NCBI GenBank assembly: GCA_036346395.1
Contig: CM070613.1
Location: 25,476,818-25,540,817 of the forward strand
Source: Hsuehochloa calcarea
Taxonomy: Eukaryota > Streptophyta > Magnoliopsida > Poales > Poaceae
Length of the DNA: 64,000 nucleotides
Direction of reading: 5' to 3'
The notes under the pieces: model-generated
The model's database searches: none
Told to the model about the DNA's origin: nothing
Seen by the model: only the letters and a program-made list of their open reading frames with translations
Made by a program: the position numbers and the translations under genes
Shown here: piece by piece, positions 35,315-47,145 of the stretch
Numbering within the stretch: position 1 is the stretch's first letter
Layout: each line of letters starts with the position of its first letter

Positions 35315-38300
35315 TCAGTTGGTTCGAGAGCAATCCACTAGACCATCAATACCATTATCTTTTTTGCTAGAATCACCATCCTTGCTAGTGTTCCACGAAG
35401 CAATGATTTTGAGGAGTGGACTCTGCGCTGCATCTCTTCCTGCTTGTTGGCCTGCTGAACGATTTTCATCATCAGGAAGTTCATCACCTGAAAGGGTAGG
35501 AGGATGATAGTGCTTTCCTTTATCAATTTCTTGATGAGGATTACCAATGCCGGATACAGAACCAAGATCCTCCCAGACAAAGTCATCACCATTACTTTGC
35601 TTTTCATTGCCCTTGTAACTGGCCTGGCCATTTCCATTTTTTGAAGGTAAAATCTGGAACGACTTTGTAGATGGAGTTGTGCTTCTGTCATGTAGAGATT
35701 TACACTGCTCCGATGGCCTTCCATTTGTAAAAAGAGAACTTAGCCCAATGGGTTTATTGGAATGTGATGGAGCACAAACTCTTTTCTTGGGGAGTGTAAG
35801 TAGAAAAGGAAAAGTTTCTGCAGCAGATTCTTCAATCCAGTTCTTTTCTGAGACTAACAATTCTACTAACTGATGGAGGTATGTCTCATCAAGGCCTTTG
35901 AGAGGCCAGCAGCCTTGCTTCTGTAGTCCATGCACCAACTCCTCCCTGCCAAAATAAGCAAGTATGTGACTAATACTTTCTAAAGAAAGGTCAAGCAATG
36001 GTTTCTCATTACATTTCAGATGAGTCCTTGTCCACCTTACTCCTTAGGATGAGAATTGCATGAGAAGAAATGATTGAACTGCAACTTGATGAATATAATA
36101 TGTATTGTTTTGAGACTGCATATGTTTCACAAGCAAATAGACATACGTACTTTAGGAAATATCATCCATATAAGATTAGTATCAACAAGAAGAATCAATA
36201 ATCATGAAATCATGAACATACACGAGGAAAGTATGGATAGCCCAGCATTTCATCACCAGGCATCACAAAGGAAAAGAAATTAACTACATAATAAATTGAA
36301 TTTGTATACGATAACCCAGCATCATCACCAGGCAGTAACCATGTGCTTGCATATTAATTCGGTGCTTAAAATTTTGATTTATCTCCTGGTGTTGCCACAG
36401 GGGATTTGTTTATGCTAAGTGCTACCGCTATAAACTAACCCGCTTATGGGCAAGTCATTTGCTGGTAGAGGTGGCCAAATAGGCCATGCCACCCGGGCCA
36501 GCCCGAAGCACCGGACTGTTGGCCTAGCCTGGGCCCGGTCTGAACTATAGCTGGGCCGGGCTGGCACGGCGCGACGAACCATGCTTGGGTAGCCACCTCG
36601 ACCCGTCAGGCCGGTCTGTTCTTTTTTAATATACATATATTATTTTATTATCATCTCTTAATATTTATATGATTTCATTTTCATTTTTTAATACTTATAT
36701 GGTTTTATTTTGCAGTTTTTAAATTTTATATAGTTCATTTGATAAGTATATATAAGTTTATTTTGATTTTTTTTTAAAAAAATTATATCTATTTTCTAGG
36801 ATATTTTTACAATTTTCCATGTCACATGGGCTAAATGGGCGGCACCGACCCGACAGCTAACTGTGTGCGACATGGCCCGTCGCGCGACGTTCGTGCACGG
36901 GCGGTGGCGAGGCCACGGCCAAGATGCACGGCCCGATTACCTAACCGGGCCGTATCGCCCATTTGGACACCACTATTTGCTGGTCTAGTATGATGGATCA
37001 CCTACTGAAAATCACAGTTCATCTTTTATTGTAGCTACAAATAAGACAACCATGTTGCAGATTATTGGTTACTACTAACCAGGATAATACAGCTGATGCA
37101 CATGAATCTTCTAAAAAGTTGGAGATCAGATAAAGAAATGGCCTCAGTTTCTTGTACTAAAGAATCGACTCACAGTGAGCAAAAGCACTACCAATCTACC
37201 GTGCACCTTATTTCTAGTCTCCTGCTCATTTTCATGAGTGCAAGACGAAGTTTTCCAGCATTTTCCGCTAAATAGCAAAAATGTAGCTTGCTGTTAACGT
37301 ACTACAAGACCAACTTACGGGCAAAACAGTGGACTTGTAGTTTTCAGGACATTAAGCTACTGTTCTTTCATGCCAGTTACAGATCTACAACTGGTTCTTG
37401 GCCTGAGAACTATTGTTACTCCAGGTTATATTATCTGTGAGACTGTGACACGTCGTAATTTGCTAATTATAGAATTTGAGGCCAAAGTCACCAACAATTA
37501 TGTTGTGTAGAAATAAGAAGTAAACTGAGAAGCAGGAAGAAAAGGATTTACCTTGTCTTTGCTTTTGAAACAAGGTCAGATCCATGAGGGGTTAACAAAT
37601 ATTGCTCTAGTGCATCCCAGAAGTAACATTTTTGGAACAGTTCAATTCCTACTCGCTGTCCACTTGCACTGGCAGCTGTCTTAACAAATGCAGATTCTTT
37701 ATCCGACTCTTTCCTTGTTCCATCAACGATAGCTGTAGAATTTCTATTGTCCTCTGTATCTGATTTTCCAGATGACCACCACCTTGCTGCCCAGCTAAAT
37801 ACGCCTTTGCTGTTTTCTACAAAACTGTCTATTTGTTCAGCTTTGCTCATGTCAGTTGTTTTGTTAGAATGGTTCTCTGTATTTGCTAAATTCTCCTTGA
37901 CATTTAATTTATCAGAATGGTGACTAGAAGGGATATTCGACAAACTAGTGCTAACTGCTGAAGTGCTATCAAGATCCTTTCCATCTGGATTGTCAGTTCT
38001 GGGAAAATTCTTCAAGATCCTTTTCAAAAGTCTGTTATGTTGGTCAGTATTATGCCCTTCCTGAGTTGGTAAATCATTGGACCCTTTAGAACAGGTAGCA
38101 TCATGAGATGGATAAACCTCAGGCTTAATGGGCTCAGGGCCATTCCATAAAATACAGATCCTTTCAAATAGCCCCTTTTTGCTAATAGTACCTTGCGCCC
38201 CCAAGGAGGGTGTTCCAGCAGCAGTCACAAAATCAGCTTCCATATGGCTGGCAGGTGGTTCTGATTGTGTAATAAGATCAATGAGTGGAGCTTTCCTTTG

Positions 38301-40702
38301 GTCCGTAGATAATGAATCAAACGGGGAAGATGGGGCATCAACTGCCATAATTTTCTTTTGGTCTGTAGACAATAGATCTGATGGTGAAGATGGGACATCC
38401 AATGATAGTGGCTTCTCATTCATAGCCTCATTGAGGCATTTTACCTCACCATTACTTTGAGCAGAATTCATTCTCTTAAAATTTTGTTCGGTAGGCTCCA
38501 CTGATCTCTTGTAAGCCCCAACTACAGCAGGTTGACAATCACCTGGTAGAGGATCTATAAATTTCACAACATCAGGCATGGCTTGGAGAAGGGCAGAGAA
38601 CTTTCCGAAGCCAAATAATCCTTTATCCAGAAACACACTGTTCCTTTTAAGCTGCGCTCGAAGATCCGAAAGGCTGACCCCTTCAGGATAAAAGTCTAGT
38701 GCTTGTCTAACCCCATTGACCACAGATTTAGGGACTATAGGCGGCTTCACTGGCTTTGTATGCGATGGAAGACTGACCCCTTCAGGATGATAGTCTAGTG
38801 TTTGTGCTTGCCTAACCCCATTGACCACAGATTTAGGGACAATATGCGGCTTTATATATGCGATGGTAAAACCATGGAGTTCTCTGATTCTGTGTTCATG
38901 AAGGGATCATCAAGGGCTCCCCTGTAGTGACCATACCAAGAACAAGATGAACCATCAGATGGTTGGTTAAAGTATTTCGGTGACAAATCCACCCCTTCAA
39001 CTAAAGCCTCCCACGGCCACATAATTGTCGCTGCACTGCACAGGACACTGGAGTCAGCATTAGGGCAGGCTAGCAGTATGTTATAATTGCTCATCCGAAG
39101 GCGATGCAGAATGTTTGCGAAGTCATCATCCCCAGATATAAGGAAGAAATGGACTGGTGGAGGGTTCTGAGCAATCCAATAGACGAGATTAGCCATGAAT
39201 GATCGGTCGGAACCATCCTTTCCACCTAGACGATGCCAACTATATTATCAGTATCACAAGACCAAACATCAACACTAGATAAGTGACATCTACATGTAAA
39301 ATAAAGAAAAATACAGAGTTTGAGTTCTATTTAAGTTGAAGCTGATAGCTGGCATCCTATTAATTTATACATCCCAAACTAGCATAGACGCCATAACGGC
39401 AGGCAAACGAGTCCCCTACACTGTTCTTCCACTTATGTACTAGTTGTGTTGGGATTAAATTTCTCCAAACGCATTAATAGCCTGTTGCATAGCCCCTTTT
39501 TGTTATGTGGTGCATGCATAGGTAATATTGCTTAGAGCCTTTATCCTGGTTTACGGTATACATTAGCATATATTCAGCATATACCCCACACCATTATATG
39601 CATAACTAAATCTGCCTTTTTATAATTGTTACACAGCATATAATTATATAAGGACACATACCACACAAGCGTTTGGAGGTGAGGAAACCGCTTGCTTACT
39701 GCTAACTGCTATTAATAATATTGACCTCAAATTATATAAAAAAACATAAAAAAGATTAAAAAAATCAAAAATCCAATCCAGGAAAGACACAAAAAATCAA
39801 AAGCCAATCCAGGAAAGTCACAAAAAAAAAAACAAAAGCCAATCCAGGAAAGTCACATAATTCTGATACCACATGTAGGAGCAGCTTCAACATTACTCTG
39901 AAGTGATCCTCAAGTACAACTTTCTAAGATATACTGTATCTTTATGAAAAATGCGTGCCAACATCTATTGAACATTGATATAATAGAATTTGTATCACCC
40001 ACATGGCCACAATGATACATTGCTAACAACTGAAGTGCATTTAACCCAAATTGAATACTAACATCTGGTATTATACGAAACAAAGTATCATCTAGAAGCT
40101 GCTTCCAGTTTAACCATTCATGCACAGAAGATGTTGCAACTTCCTGCAAAACCCAATTCCACACCACCCCTCGCCGCCCAAACTACATATAACCTAAACG
40201 AACAGAAGCATAAAAAGAAATGCTAATTTGGACTGCGCACTCTATTCCATATTCCAGTAGCGCAAAAACAAAATAATTCCAAGGGCAATATCAAATTTGC
40301 GGTTAGACGAGCAAGGAAATGGGGACAGGGCGGGAGGACGCAACTGGGAGGGACGTGCGAGAATGCGACGCCGGTGGCGGTGAGGGCTTCCTGGGCGGCG
40401 CGGGGGAGCACGTAGACGTCGCCGAAGGCGGTGATCTCGACGGGCCCGCGGATGCCGGCGGCGCGCAGCGCCGCCGTGACGCGCGGGGCGACGCGGCAGG
40501 GATTGGCGCCGGGCGGGAGCTGGCACCTCTGGAAGTCCCACCACACAGACACTTTCACCGCCTTGCTCTCCTCCGGTTGCGGCTGGAGGTGCCCCCGCCA
40601 CCGCTCGCCGCTGGCGCTGGCGGCGTGCGAGCTAAGGCGGCGGCGTACGCCGTGCTGGGGGTGGACTCGGCAGAGGAGGAGGAAGCATCCGCGGGGGACC
40701 AT
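35315..40702 (-). CDS. NYN-domain RNase with LOTUS/OST-HTH domains, frame disrupted
   Basis: Exons: 40702-40345, 39225-37552 and 35945-35315. Exon 1 has an Arg-rich, transit-peptide-like N-terminus (MVPRGCFLLLCRVHPQHGVR), then the NYN start VSVWWDFQRCQLPPG. Exon 2 continues SDRSFMANLVYWIAQNPPP and FLISGDDDFANIL with the acidic catalytic residues. A LOTUS domain follows (VVNGVRQALDFYPEGVSL to MPDVVKFI), and a second spans the last splice (FWDALEQYLLTPHGSDLV and EELVHGLQKQGCWPLKGL). Arabidopsis MNU1/MNU2, with this architecture, process mitochondrial RNA 5' ends, so a mitochondrial RNA-processing nuclease is inferred. A duplicated 105-bp segment with a net 7-nt loss puts a TAA at 38854-38852, predicting a 243-residue NYN-only product unless splicing bypasses it. 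Total exon length is divisible by three only if 7 nt are restored. Confidence 0.82.
36466..36975. mobile_element. hAT-type MITE in the last NYN-gene intron
   Basis: The ends are TAGAGGTGGCCAAAT and, inverted, TAGTGGTGTCCAAAT. The flanks TTTGCTGG at 36458-36465 and 36976-36983 are an exact 8-bp target duplication. Length is 510 bp with GC-rich ends (GGGCCGGGC words) and an AT-rich middle. Non-coding. Related ends occur at 28922. Confidence 0.9.
38674..38868 (-). repeat. 105-bp tandem duplication inside the NYN-gene exon
   Basis: Two imperfect copies lie head to tail with a period of 105 bp (CCCCATTGAC at 38711 and 38816). Both encode VNGVRQA and EGVSL, the first part of a LOTUS domain. The copy nearer the NYN part has a 6-nt insertion and lacks 7 nt between GAC and GATGG (36 versus 29 bases), which shifts the frame. 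Confidence 0.85.
39755..39857. repeat. Tandem repeat of a roughly 35-bp unit
   Basis: Three copies of CCAATCCAGGAAAG separated by A-rich spacers, in the first NYN-gene intron. Confidence 0.8.
39910..40143 (-). other. Exon-like open frame in NYN intron 1
   Basis: On the gene strand a good acceptor (TTTTGCAG) at 40144 is followed by an open frame of 77 codons with balanced composition (SVHEWLNWKQLLDDTLFRII, ALQLLAMYHCGHVGDTNSII) to a stop at 39910. I do not recognise the sequence. It may be a captured gene fragment, an alternative terminal exon or chance. It is not needed for the NYN reading, which splices directly from 40345 to 39225. Confidence 0.25.
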
Positions 40703-40995
40703 GGCTGCGACTAGCGGCGTCGCTCGCCGTCGCGGCAAAGGGAGGAGGGGGAGGAGGACGACGTGGCGGTGGCGGCGGTGGCGGTGGACTCGCCAAGGTT
40801 TTAGATAGAAGGAAAGGAAAGCAAAACCTTGTGGGTTGTGTTGGGCCTGACCTATATATGTCAGGCCCAAGAGGAAAATACATAGATATGCGGTAATTCT
40901 CCAATGGGCCCAAAAATATAGGCCTATGTGTTCCTCTATTGGTAGTCAAAATAGCCCAGCCCAAGTAGGAGATCGTATAGGGGTGGCCTCGCACC
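40703..40995. promoter_or_regulatory. Shared divergent promoter (NYN gene / FAM135 gene)
   Basis: Only 293 bp separate the two start codons. The interval contains several TGGGCC or GGCCCA words (site II type, bound by TCP factors in plant housekeeping promoters) at about 40842, 40864 and 40904. It also has a perfect 11-bp inverted repeat TTGGGCCTGAC / GTCAGGCCCAA at 40841-40851 and 40860-40870 flanking CTATATAT. Both genes probably share regulatory sites. Confidence 0.65.
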
Positions 40996-43900
40996 ATGGT
41001 CCGCGGGGAGCGAGTGGCATGGACGTCGATCTCGCCGGCGTCGGTGGTGGGGGTGCGTGACGCTGTCGCGGGGGCAGGGTTGCAGCGACGGGGCGATCCT
41101 TTTTACGGCGTGATGGAGACGGCGCACGAGGTGGCCATCTACATCGACCGCTTCCACAACCTCGACCTGTTCCAGCAAGGGTAATAGCAAGGACTCGGGG
41201 GAATTTTTCTTGTTTCTCTTGTTGTTTTTGTGTTCTTTTTCTTTTGAAAAATTTGTGAGCTTTCTTGTGATAATGGAAGGACGACGTTTTTTTTCTGAGA
41301 TTCTTTCGGCGTGGATAGAGATATGCTCTGCATGTGATTTTTCTTGAGGTGAAGGTTTCGGTTCTTTGAGCATTTCTAGGGGGAATTTAAACTGGCTCCC
41401 TGCTTGGCAATTTTGCAGTACAATTTGCTCTTCTGTCCATTTTATCTTGGAATCAATCTATGAGATGTTTCGCTGTTCCGTCCCTTTTGTCCATTATGTG
41501 GACGCTGTGAAATTTGATTCTTTCTTATGAAATTTGCTTGTGTTTGTGTGCAGATGGTACCGGTTGAAGATTAGTGCAGCGTGGGAAGAGGATGAGTGCA
41601 GGGCACCCGTGTCGCCTGCCAGGGTCGCGCAATACGAAGGTTCTTGCATGCATCTCTCCTGATGCGGAAAATATAATTTTATATTCTATTTCTTGCATGA
41701 TTTTTTATAGGACATTTCTTGCATGATTTGAGGATGCATTGAATGGAAATAATTGTTCAAATTGGTAACTTTGTCGCCTAAAAAATGGTACCTTTGTGAT
41801 GTATGTGCCTGCCAAGTTTGTCATGATGAGCTTGCATATCGCTGTGAGTCTAATTTAGCTCTTTGATGATTGCCGATAACTGATAAGGTCCATCGTGTGC
41901 CAGGAAATAAGTGACATTGTGATTTTGGATTCCGACTTGTTCATATTTAATTGGAAGCCTTAGGTAGCATCAGGAAGTAGGTTCAGTAGTTGGGGAAAGT
42001 AGTTTTAAAGGTATGTTTGATTGTTTCACAATCCAGTTCTTACATATATAGATAACGAGAGTCAGGGATTATTTTGTCTCGTAGATCAGCCTAAAAAAGT
42101 CGACATGTTGGTCTACCTCGGAATATTTACCTTTTTTGGTGTTTAAAAATTGAAACTGAGAACATTACCGATCTGTTGCCATGGCAAACTGTGTATTGCA
42201 GTAACTCCCCTCTCGATGAAACTGCATCTGTGTAAGATGATGTAATAATCTATTTAAAAAGGATGGTAATGTTAAAGCAACAGCTGTTCACTGTCTCGCA
42301 ATGACTTATCATGATCTGTTCATTTCTAGTTTGTCTTAAACTAAAACAATTCAGAATGCAGAAGAATGGTCTTGTTGGCAATGATTTAACAGAATGAGGT
42401 GGAACTTTTTTTTTTATTAATTAACCATTTTTAAATTTTATTTTAAAGTTAACCTCCTGCGAATTTTATTTTCAATTCTGACTCCTTTGGTCACGCCACC
42501 ACTCGTGGTGTGACAAAACAACATTATCACGTCGTAGAATAAGTCCGCTAAAATAGCACCTTTTGTCACGCCACTGGTGGTAGCATGGCCAAACAATACT
42601 ATCACGCCACGAGTGGTAGCGTGATAAGAGTTTGCCCAGATACAAGCTGGCGTGACAGTGTTGTTTTATCACGCTACGGGTGGTGGGGTGACTAAAAGGA
42701 TCAGAATTGGAAATAAAGTTCGCGGGGGGTTAACTTTAAAATAAAATTAAAAAAGGGTTAATTAATATAAAAAAATTCAATGAGGTGCCAGGTAGGATGT
42801 TTCATGTTGCTACAATTGTTTTCCATTATCATTTGAAATTGTCAATGTTTGGTTAATAGATAATGACATGCTAGGTGGATTGTGCAGTTCCTGATATTGG
42901 TGCGAAGGGTGCATTTGCTTTTTGGAAAATAGACAATGTTGACAATAGCTTCTATACACAACCATTTCGAATTAAATATGCTAGACAAGATATTTATCTA
43001 TCAGTTATGGTGTCTTTCTACATACCCAACAGCGAAGATGAGGTTGGTTTTTATAAATTTCCTTTCTCTATCTGGATCATATTTAGTATAGCCTGATCTG
43101 CACTCCTGCTTTCTCCATTCTAGGGTCCAGCAACTTCTTCTGTTATATTGAAGTTTGAGCTCATACATGTTCCAGCATTGGAACTCAGGTGAGTATGTAC
43201 TTTGCTTTCCTTTTTTCGATCTTTTTTTGTAGGCTCTCCAAATGTTGTTCATTGTGGGGAACAGTGCATCTAACATATCACAGTCCGCGTTCACCAATAC
43301 TGAAGCCACTTCTCTTTTGTATTGTAGGACCGAAATTCAAGATTCAAGTGACACATATTTGGCCCCTGTGCATGAATTTAGGATCCCACATAGAGCACTC
43401 CTGGGTTTACACTCATATTGTCCTGTCCATTTTGACGCTTTCCACCCTGTGCTTGTTGATCTGACCATACATATAGTGTACCTGAAAGCTGGTGTGACTA
43501 AATCGTCACTGAAGGTACACAGGTTTGTGATGCTTAAGCTTTAATATTCTTTTAGACACTGATTCTCTTGCAAAAGCTTGTCTGAGACTGCTAGCAGAAA
43601 TTAGATATATGCCTCTAATATAATGAATTTGGCATAAATATATAGGGATCCCAAATCTATATTGTGATTAGAAATGTAATTAAGAATTGGCTTTCCGTAC
43701 ATATTCTTATGCTTGTGCCTAGGCATATCATGAGCGTGAAAAAAATGCTTTCTTCCCTTATTATCCTTTCATCAAATTTATGAGTAAACAGGCGCTGGAG
43801 CAAGGTTTAGGCTCAAAGGCATATGATATTGTGAAGGCATTATTAATGTCTAGAGAAATGTTGCTTGAAGAAGTGAAGAAGATCAGTGATGCTATTGGTA

Positions 43901-46801
43901 AGACTCTTGAGGATTTAGATGACACTGACTTAACTCTTGGTAAATATGAATCAATTCACCCATCAAAGTCAGGCTTGCCTAATTATAGTAAAGGGTTCCC
44001 TGCAACCACGAAGTGCACTGGCCAGCTTACTGGCATTTTACATGATCTTCTAGAGGTATACTTCATTTTGAATGTCAAACTTAAAGCTATCTCTTTGTTA
44101 TATATATGATACTTTTGCTGATTTGATACATTATCTTACAACTGGTTTCAGAGATCCGATGATGTGGTTCAGAGCACTAATGATGTTCTGCTGTACACTC
44201 TCTCAAAGGAAGAATTGTTAGAATTATTTCAAACTGTGAGCAGCCAACTTTCACTTATATGGAATGCATTCTTGAACTTTCATAGGTGAGGTTGATTGCT
44301 TTCTTGATTTTATTTTAGAAGATGGATATTTGTTATTGCTCTGATGTGCTAGTGCCGTGGTTTCTTAACTGTTCAGATCAAGGAAAAAACCCACCGGAAA
44401 AACTGGTGGGAACCGGGAGGAAAAAACCCGCCCAATTTTTTTCAAATTTAAATTTAAATTTATGTCTGCATAATGCACTTTCTAGGTTGGTTTAGACCTT
44501 TTTTTGCTAGATTACCTATTGTATGAGCTAAATATATTTGAATTATTGTATGAGCAAGTCCCAACATTTTTTAGAACATCCCCAATTGAATTTTCCGGTT
44601 TTGGTAGCAGTTTTTCCAGTTTTCTGAAGCGGTTTCTCCGGTTTTGGGCGGTAACCGGTTTTAAAACTTCACCTATTCAATTTTCCATCTTCGAATTTTG
44701 ACCGACTTTTTTTCCGGTTACCGGCTGGTAACCGGCCGCCGGGCGGTTTTTTCTCCGGTTCCGAGATTTTGATCCTTGGTTCAGATTGTTTCATGATATG
44801 TTCTACTGAACCAAAGTTTTGTTGGTCTGCTGCAGGATAAATAAAATCAAGATTTTGGATTACTTGCATGATATTTGGGATGTTGATCGGAAATCAGAAT
44901 GGTCAATATGGATTGTTCATTCAAAAATTGAGATTCCACATCGCTACTTGCGAAGTGTGACTGGCAACTCGTCTCCTCGCCATTCACTTTTGAGGGTTTC
45001 CAGTTCAAGGAAATTCCACCATGATGTAGTTGTCTTCTCTTGAATGTTTACTATGAAATATCTGCGATTTTCAACCAGCAGTTTCGTTCATAAGTAGTAT
45101 TTGCTTGTCACTATTTGATCGTTCCATATATTTTGTAGCCTATACAAAATTCATCTTCACGGGCTGAACTCCATAGGAGAAGTATAGCACAAATGAAGGT
45201 CAGTCTTCGTTGATGTCTGGAATAATTGACAAGTGCGACACTTATCCTACTCTAAAAAAGGGTACTAATGGGAGGTGTACTGCAGATTAACGCACGGTCT
45301 GTTCAAGATATGCATATTTATGCTAATCCTTCACATATTCCTGTTGTTCTTATAGAACAACATGTCATGGTTGTTCCACAGCATGGTTCTAGCAAGGATT
45401 TGGCAGCAAATGCTTCAGAGCCAAAGAATACTATTGTGCCACCTAAACTACAAGGAGAATCTGTGGCGAGAAAACCTAGTGGTGGTAAAAACAGTGGACA
45501 TATATTAAGAGCTGTCATTTTTGTGCATGGATTTCAGGCAAGTCTCTTACGACTAGTAGTGATGGTTAAATCTTATTAGAATGTATTTAGTTGAAACTTC
45601 TGTTGATTGTAAAAAAACAGGGGCATCATCTGGATTTACGTCTTATTAGAAACCAATGGCTTTTGCGGGATCCTGGAGCTGAATGCCTGTTGTCTCAGAC
45701 GAATGAAGATAGAACATCTGGAGATTTTAAACAAATGGGTAGAAGACTTGCTAATGAAGTAGTCGCATTCCTCAAAAGGAATCTGGATAAGTATTCAAGA
45801 AATGGAGGCTGCAAAGAGTTAAAGCTCAGTTTTGTCGGTCATTCCATTGGGAACATTATCATCAGAAGTGCCCTAGCAGGTATTTCCCCACTTTCTTGAG
45901 GATTTTTTCCCTCCAAACAACTGGTCTGCATGTAACTAATCAGTTCTTTCCATTCAACAGAACCAAAACTGCAACCATTTTTGAAGAACCTCTACACATA
46001 CATGTCAATATCAGGGCCTCACTTAGGTTACTGGTACAGCTCAAATGCTTTGTTCAATTCTGGTCTCTGGCTTATGAAAAGGCTCAAGGGAGTGCAATGC
46101 ATGCATCAGCTCACTTTCAGTGATGACCAAGATCCCCAAAATACATTTTTTTACCGGCTCTGCAAGGTACTTTAAATCTACGTGCTTCGTACTGGAATAT
46201 CTTCAGTGAACGAACTCATTCAATTTGGCATGAATTTTTATCAGATGTTTTCCAAAGTTAAAAGTTGAACTTGGTGTATGAACTCATCTTCGTATCTTTT
46301 TTCAGCTGAAGACACTGGAGAACTTCAAAAACATTATTTTGGTATCGTCACCCCAGGTACTTCGTATGTCCAGTATTCTTTTTCCGATCTCAAGCTTTAA
46401 ACATCACGAGTTTACATGTAAATACAATCACAATGTTGCACTTCGCAAACCTCTGTCATCATCTACAATGCTTGTGTCGCATGCCCTGACACATTCTCTT
46501 GCTCTGCTAGGATGGTTATGTCCCGTATCATTCAGCAAGAATGGATCTCTGCCCTGCCTCGTCGTCGGATAACTCGAAGAAGGGGCAAGTGTTTACTGAA
46601 ATGCTCAACAACTGCTTAGACCAGATCCGTGCGCCCTCGTCTGATACGCGGGTGTTCATGCGTTGCGATGTGAACTTCGACCAGTCCGCCCAGGGACGGA
46701 ACCTGAACACCATGATCGGCAGAGCTGCTCACATAGAGTTCCTGGAGGATGTCACCTATGCTAGGTTCATCATGTGGTCCTTCCCAGAATTCTTCCGATG
46801 A
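40996..46801 (+). CDS. FAM135/DUF676-type putative serine esterase
   Basis: Fourteen exons: 40996-41180, 41554-41639, 42888-43042, 43124-43188, 43265-43514, 43723-44055, 44152-44285, 44836-45025, 45139-45198, 45286-45537, 45621-45879, 45961-46166, 46306-46356 and 46511-46801. They total 2517 nt, in frame throughout (838 residues). The N-terminal half has the DUF3657 hallmarks HEVAIYIDRFHNLDLFQQGW, FYTQPFRIKYARQDI and LLGLHSYCPVHFDAFHPVL. The C-terminal alpha/beta hydrolase has VIFVHGFQG, the nucleophile elbow FVGHSIGN, SPQDGYVPYHSARM (Asp) and GRAAHIEFLED (His), a complete putative triad. It is likely a cytosolic or membrane-associated lipid esterase, substrate unknown. Intron 10 uses a GC donor. 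ATG 41113 is an alternative start that would trim 39 residues. A 3'-end pseudocopy lies at 59583-60189. Confidence 0.92.
42402..42778. mobile_element. Mutator-like fold-back MITE in FAM135 intron 2
   Basis: Inverted arms of more than 100 bp: GAACTTTTTTTTTTATTAAT at the left and GAATTTTTTTATATTAAT as the complement of the right end. They continue through AAGTTAACC and CAATTCTGA into TCACGCCACC words. AATGAGGTG at 42393-42401 and 42779-42787 is an exact 9-bp target duplication, the size made by Mutator-like transposases. Length 377 bp, non-coding. Confidence 0.88.
44379..44778. mobile_element. hAT-type MITE in FAM135 intron 7
   Basis: The ends CAAGGA and, inverted, CAAGGA flank 400 bp. GTTCAGAT at 44371-44378 and 44779-44786 is an exact 8-bp target duplication. 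Inner sequence has repeated CCGGTTACCGG and GGAAAAAACC words. The terminal repeats are short and diverge inward. Confidence 0.8.
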
Positions 46802-46930
46802 TAATGATGATGCGCCATGGAGTGGGGATCTTCGATTCAAGTACCAAAGTAGCAGTGTCCACTGGCCATGAAAGTTGTAATCAGACTCACATGATGAAGT
46901 GCTCACCAGAGATTATCTCTGATATATATA

Positions 46931-47145
46931 CACTACTACAAAATAAGTTATACTAGACGCCTCATCACAGACGGTTCCATTGGAACCTCATCATAAAGAT
47001 ATCACGCATTTGTTCTAAACCGTCTGTGATACTATAGAAGAACTGTCTGTGATACTTTACATATGGTTCTTCTGTGATGAGATAAGAACCGTCTGTGATA
47101 AATATTCATCACAGACGGTTTGTATTAAGAACCGTCTGTGATATG
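46931..47145. repeat. CACTA-like end with alternating inverted-repeat array, copy A
   Basis: CACTACTACAAAATAAG at 46931 resembles the terminus of CACTA transposons. Behind it the word ATCACAGACGGTT and its complement AACCGTCTGTGAT alternate, at least six times in about 170 bp. No second terminus was seen, so this is an end fragment. It starts 130 bp after the FAM135 stop codon and may fall in its 3' UTR. Confidence 0.7.

Noticed and set aside
35338..35724. 128-codon minus-strand ORF with Met-rich sequence
   Set aside because: Out-of-frame shadow of the last exon of the NYN-LOTUS gene.
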